15,012 nucleotides of DNA. Origin: Methanomassiliicoccaceae archaeon (lineage in GTDB: Archaea > Thermoplasmatota > Thermoplasmata > Methanomassiliicoccales > Methanomethylophilaceae). Where the stretch lies: contig JAEEKU010000148.1 in NCBI GenBank assembly GCA_016282555.1, forward strand, positions 1 through 15,012. The letters are read 5' to 3'. The notes beneath the pieces were generated by a model. The model saw only the letters and a list, made by a program, of their open reading frames with translations, was not told the DNA's origin and did no database searches. The number at the start of each line of letters is the position of its first letter. The stretch's first letter is position 1. A program made the translations under genes and the position numbers. Shown here piece after piece: positions 14,589-15,012 of the stretch.

Positions 14589-15012
14589 AACCATAGCCGG
14601 TTCGAAGCTTCCGATTATCTTGTCCGGCACTATCATCAGCTTCATCATCGCGTATTTTCTCGGATTGTAAGGTCTGCCGATCAGCTGTCTGAAGCGCTCC
14701 GGCTCGAGGTACGTGTCTATCGCCATGTCCGTGATGTGGTATCCCAGCGCCTCGTCCAGATAATCGGCGGTCATGGTAAGCCCGATAGGGCGGGCGTTGG
14801 TTTCGATCAGAACCGGTCCGTTCTCGTCCGTTTTTATCTTCATGTGGCAGATCCCCCATTTCATATCCACCGCATCCAGGACCGAATAGGCGTAGCGGAC
14901 CATGTCGGAGTGTCCCGGCTCCGGATCTTTTATAAGTTTTATGCAGTCGTAAACGGGGATCCCGTTGTCGAAGCCGGCGTTGGAATAGACCCACATGTCT
15001 GTGATGATGTGC
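14007..15012 (-). CDS. ATP-grasp enzyme with atypical C-terminal domain, 5' partial
   Basis: The N-terminus is beyond the right edge; the frame is open to the last base (HIITDMWVYSN before the first visible Met at 14996). The ATP-grasp lid and active-site region is recognisable: WGICHMKIK (near 14860) and GPVLIETNARPIG (about 14820-14782), followed by a helix and LIGRPYNPRKYAMMKLMIV. The family usually has a Glu where the Lys of CHMKIK stands; the second Glu and the Asn (ETNAR) are kept. After about 200 further residues the last 75 (IFDGVIYAKC, SIRSGGIFIAVPEAY, GGFRIMLPGYGSGGIVYGIKK) resemble the end of a class I methyltransferase Rossmann fold. That makes an ATP-grasp plus methyltransferase-like fusion possible. 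Substrate unknown; amino acid or peptide ligation is typical of the superfamily. Confidence 0.7.
   Translation of the reverse strand, partial: HIITDMWVYSNAGFDNGIPVYDCIKLIKDPEPGHSDMVRYAYSVLDAVDMKWGICHMKIKTDENGPVLIETNARPIGLTMTADYLDEALGYHITDMAIDTYLEPERFRQLIGRPYNPRKYAMMKLMIVPDKIIGSFEPAMVLGNMIHSTREVLFSEHEGMYGYPRTDAETSPVVVKMIDEDYGSLTKDCELLRLIESNYFQLYYSVGNDIDGLELKTDLGAVIRKLDAGKRILVTTDGEDFIAYKGEILPNEGWQIFDGVIYAKCAASTAAERYRSVYRAMCSIRSGGIFIAVPEAYAAMKHGSVMMDFMMNIGGFRIMLPGYGSGGIVYGIKK

Noticed and set aside
1..15012. CRISPR array, insertion sequence or complete defence system
   Set aside because: No regularly spaced repeats, no transposase or nuclease genes, and the only accessory-type gene is a pseudogene.

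Overview
The window is archaeal. It carries archaeal/eukaryotic-type information genes (aIF1A, RIO1 kinase, a two-KH Dim2/Krr1-like protein, Pus10, ribosomal protein L21e, RNA polymerase subunit F, DUF655, KsgA/Dim1), archaeal TATA boxes and short ATGA overlaps. GC content is high, and every intact gene whose natural end is visible stops with TGA or TAA, never TAG. That pattern, with the gene repertoire, suggests a Thermoplasmatota methanogen such as a member of the Methanomassiliicoccales, some of which read TAG as pyrrolysine. The lineage is inferred, not shown.

Layout. (1) Positions 1-3429, minus strand: a tightly coupled peptidase operon, M24 Xaa-Pro-type aminopeptidase then TldD then TldE/PmbA (cut by the left edge), joined by ATGA and GTGA overlaps. 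(2) 3499-5069, minus: L-aspartate dehydrogenase (NAD synthesis), followed by a hairpin and T-run, and an HD-domain phosphohydrolase. The 125-bp gap between them holds palindromes and three imperfect direct repeats. (3) 5134-7500, plus: archease, a PurN-like formyltransferase, and a COG4030-type HAD-like protein that appears to lack the catalytic aspartate. (4) 7501-8881: a decaying accessory patch with a DUF4143 AAA ATPase pseudogene, two copies of a palindromic repeat in its promoter region, and about 240 bp of non-coding DNA up to a tRNA-Glu(UUC). (5) 9120-about 14000, plus: a long translation and ribosome-assembly operon. aIF1A, RIO1, the KH protein and KsgA/Dim1 match factors of late small-subunit maturation; Pus10 modifies tRNA; L21e and RpoF are structural parts of the ribosome and RNA polymerase. 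(6) 14007-15012, minus, convergent: an ATP-grasp protein with an unusual C-terminal domain, cut by the right edge.

The oddest feature is the 3' end of ksgA. The reading frame has no stop at the usual C-terminus and stays open 582 nt antisense through the ATP-grasp gene until a TAG. Other points worth checking are the HAD pseudoenzyme beside an oversized formyltransferase, the ATP-grasp substitutions, and the repeat clusters upstream of nadX and the AAA pseudogene. I found no CRISPR array, no intact insertion sequence and no clear new defence or biosynthetic system.
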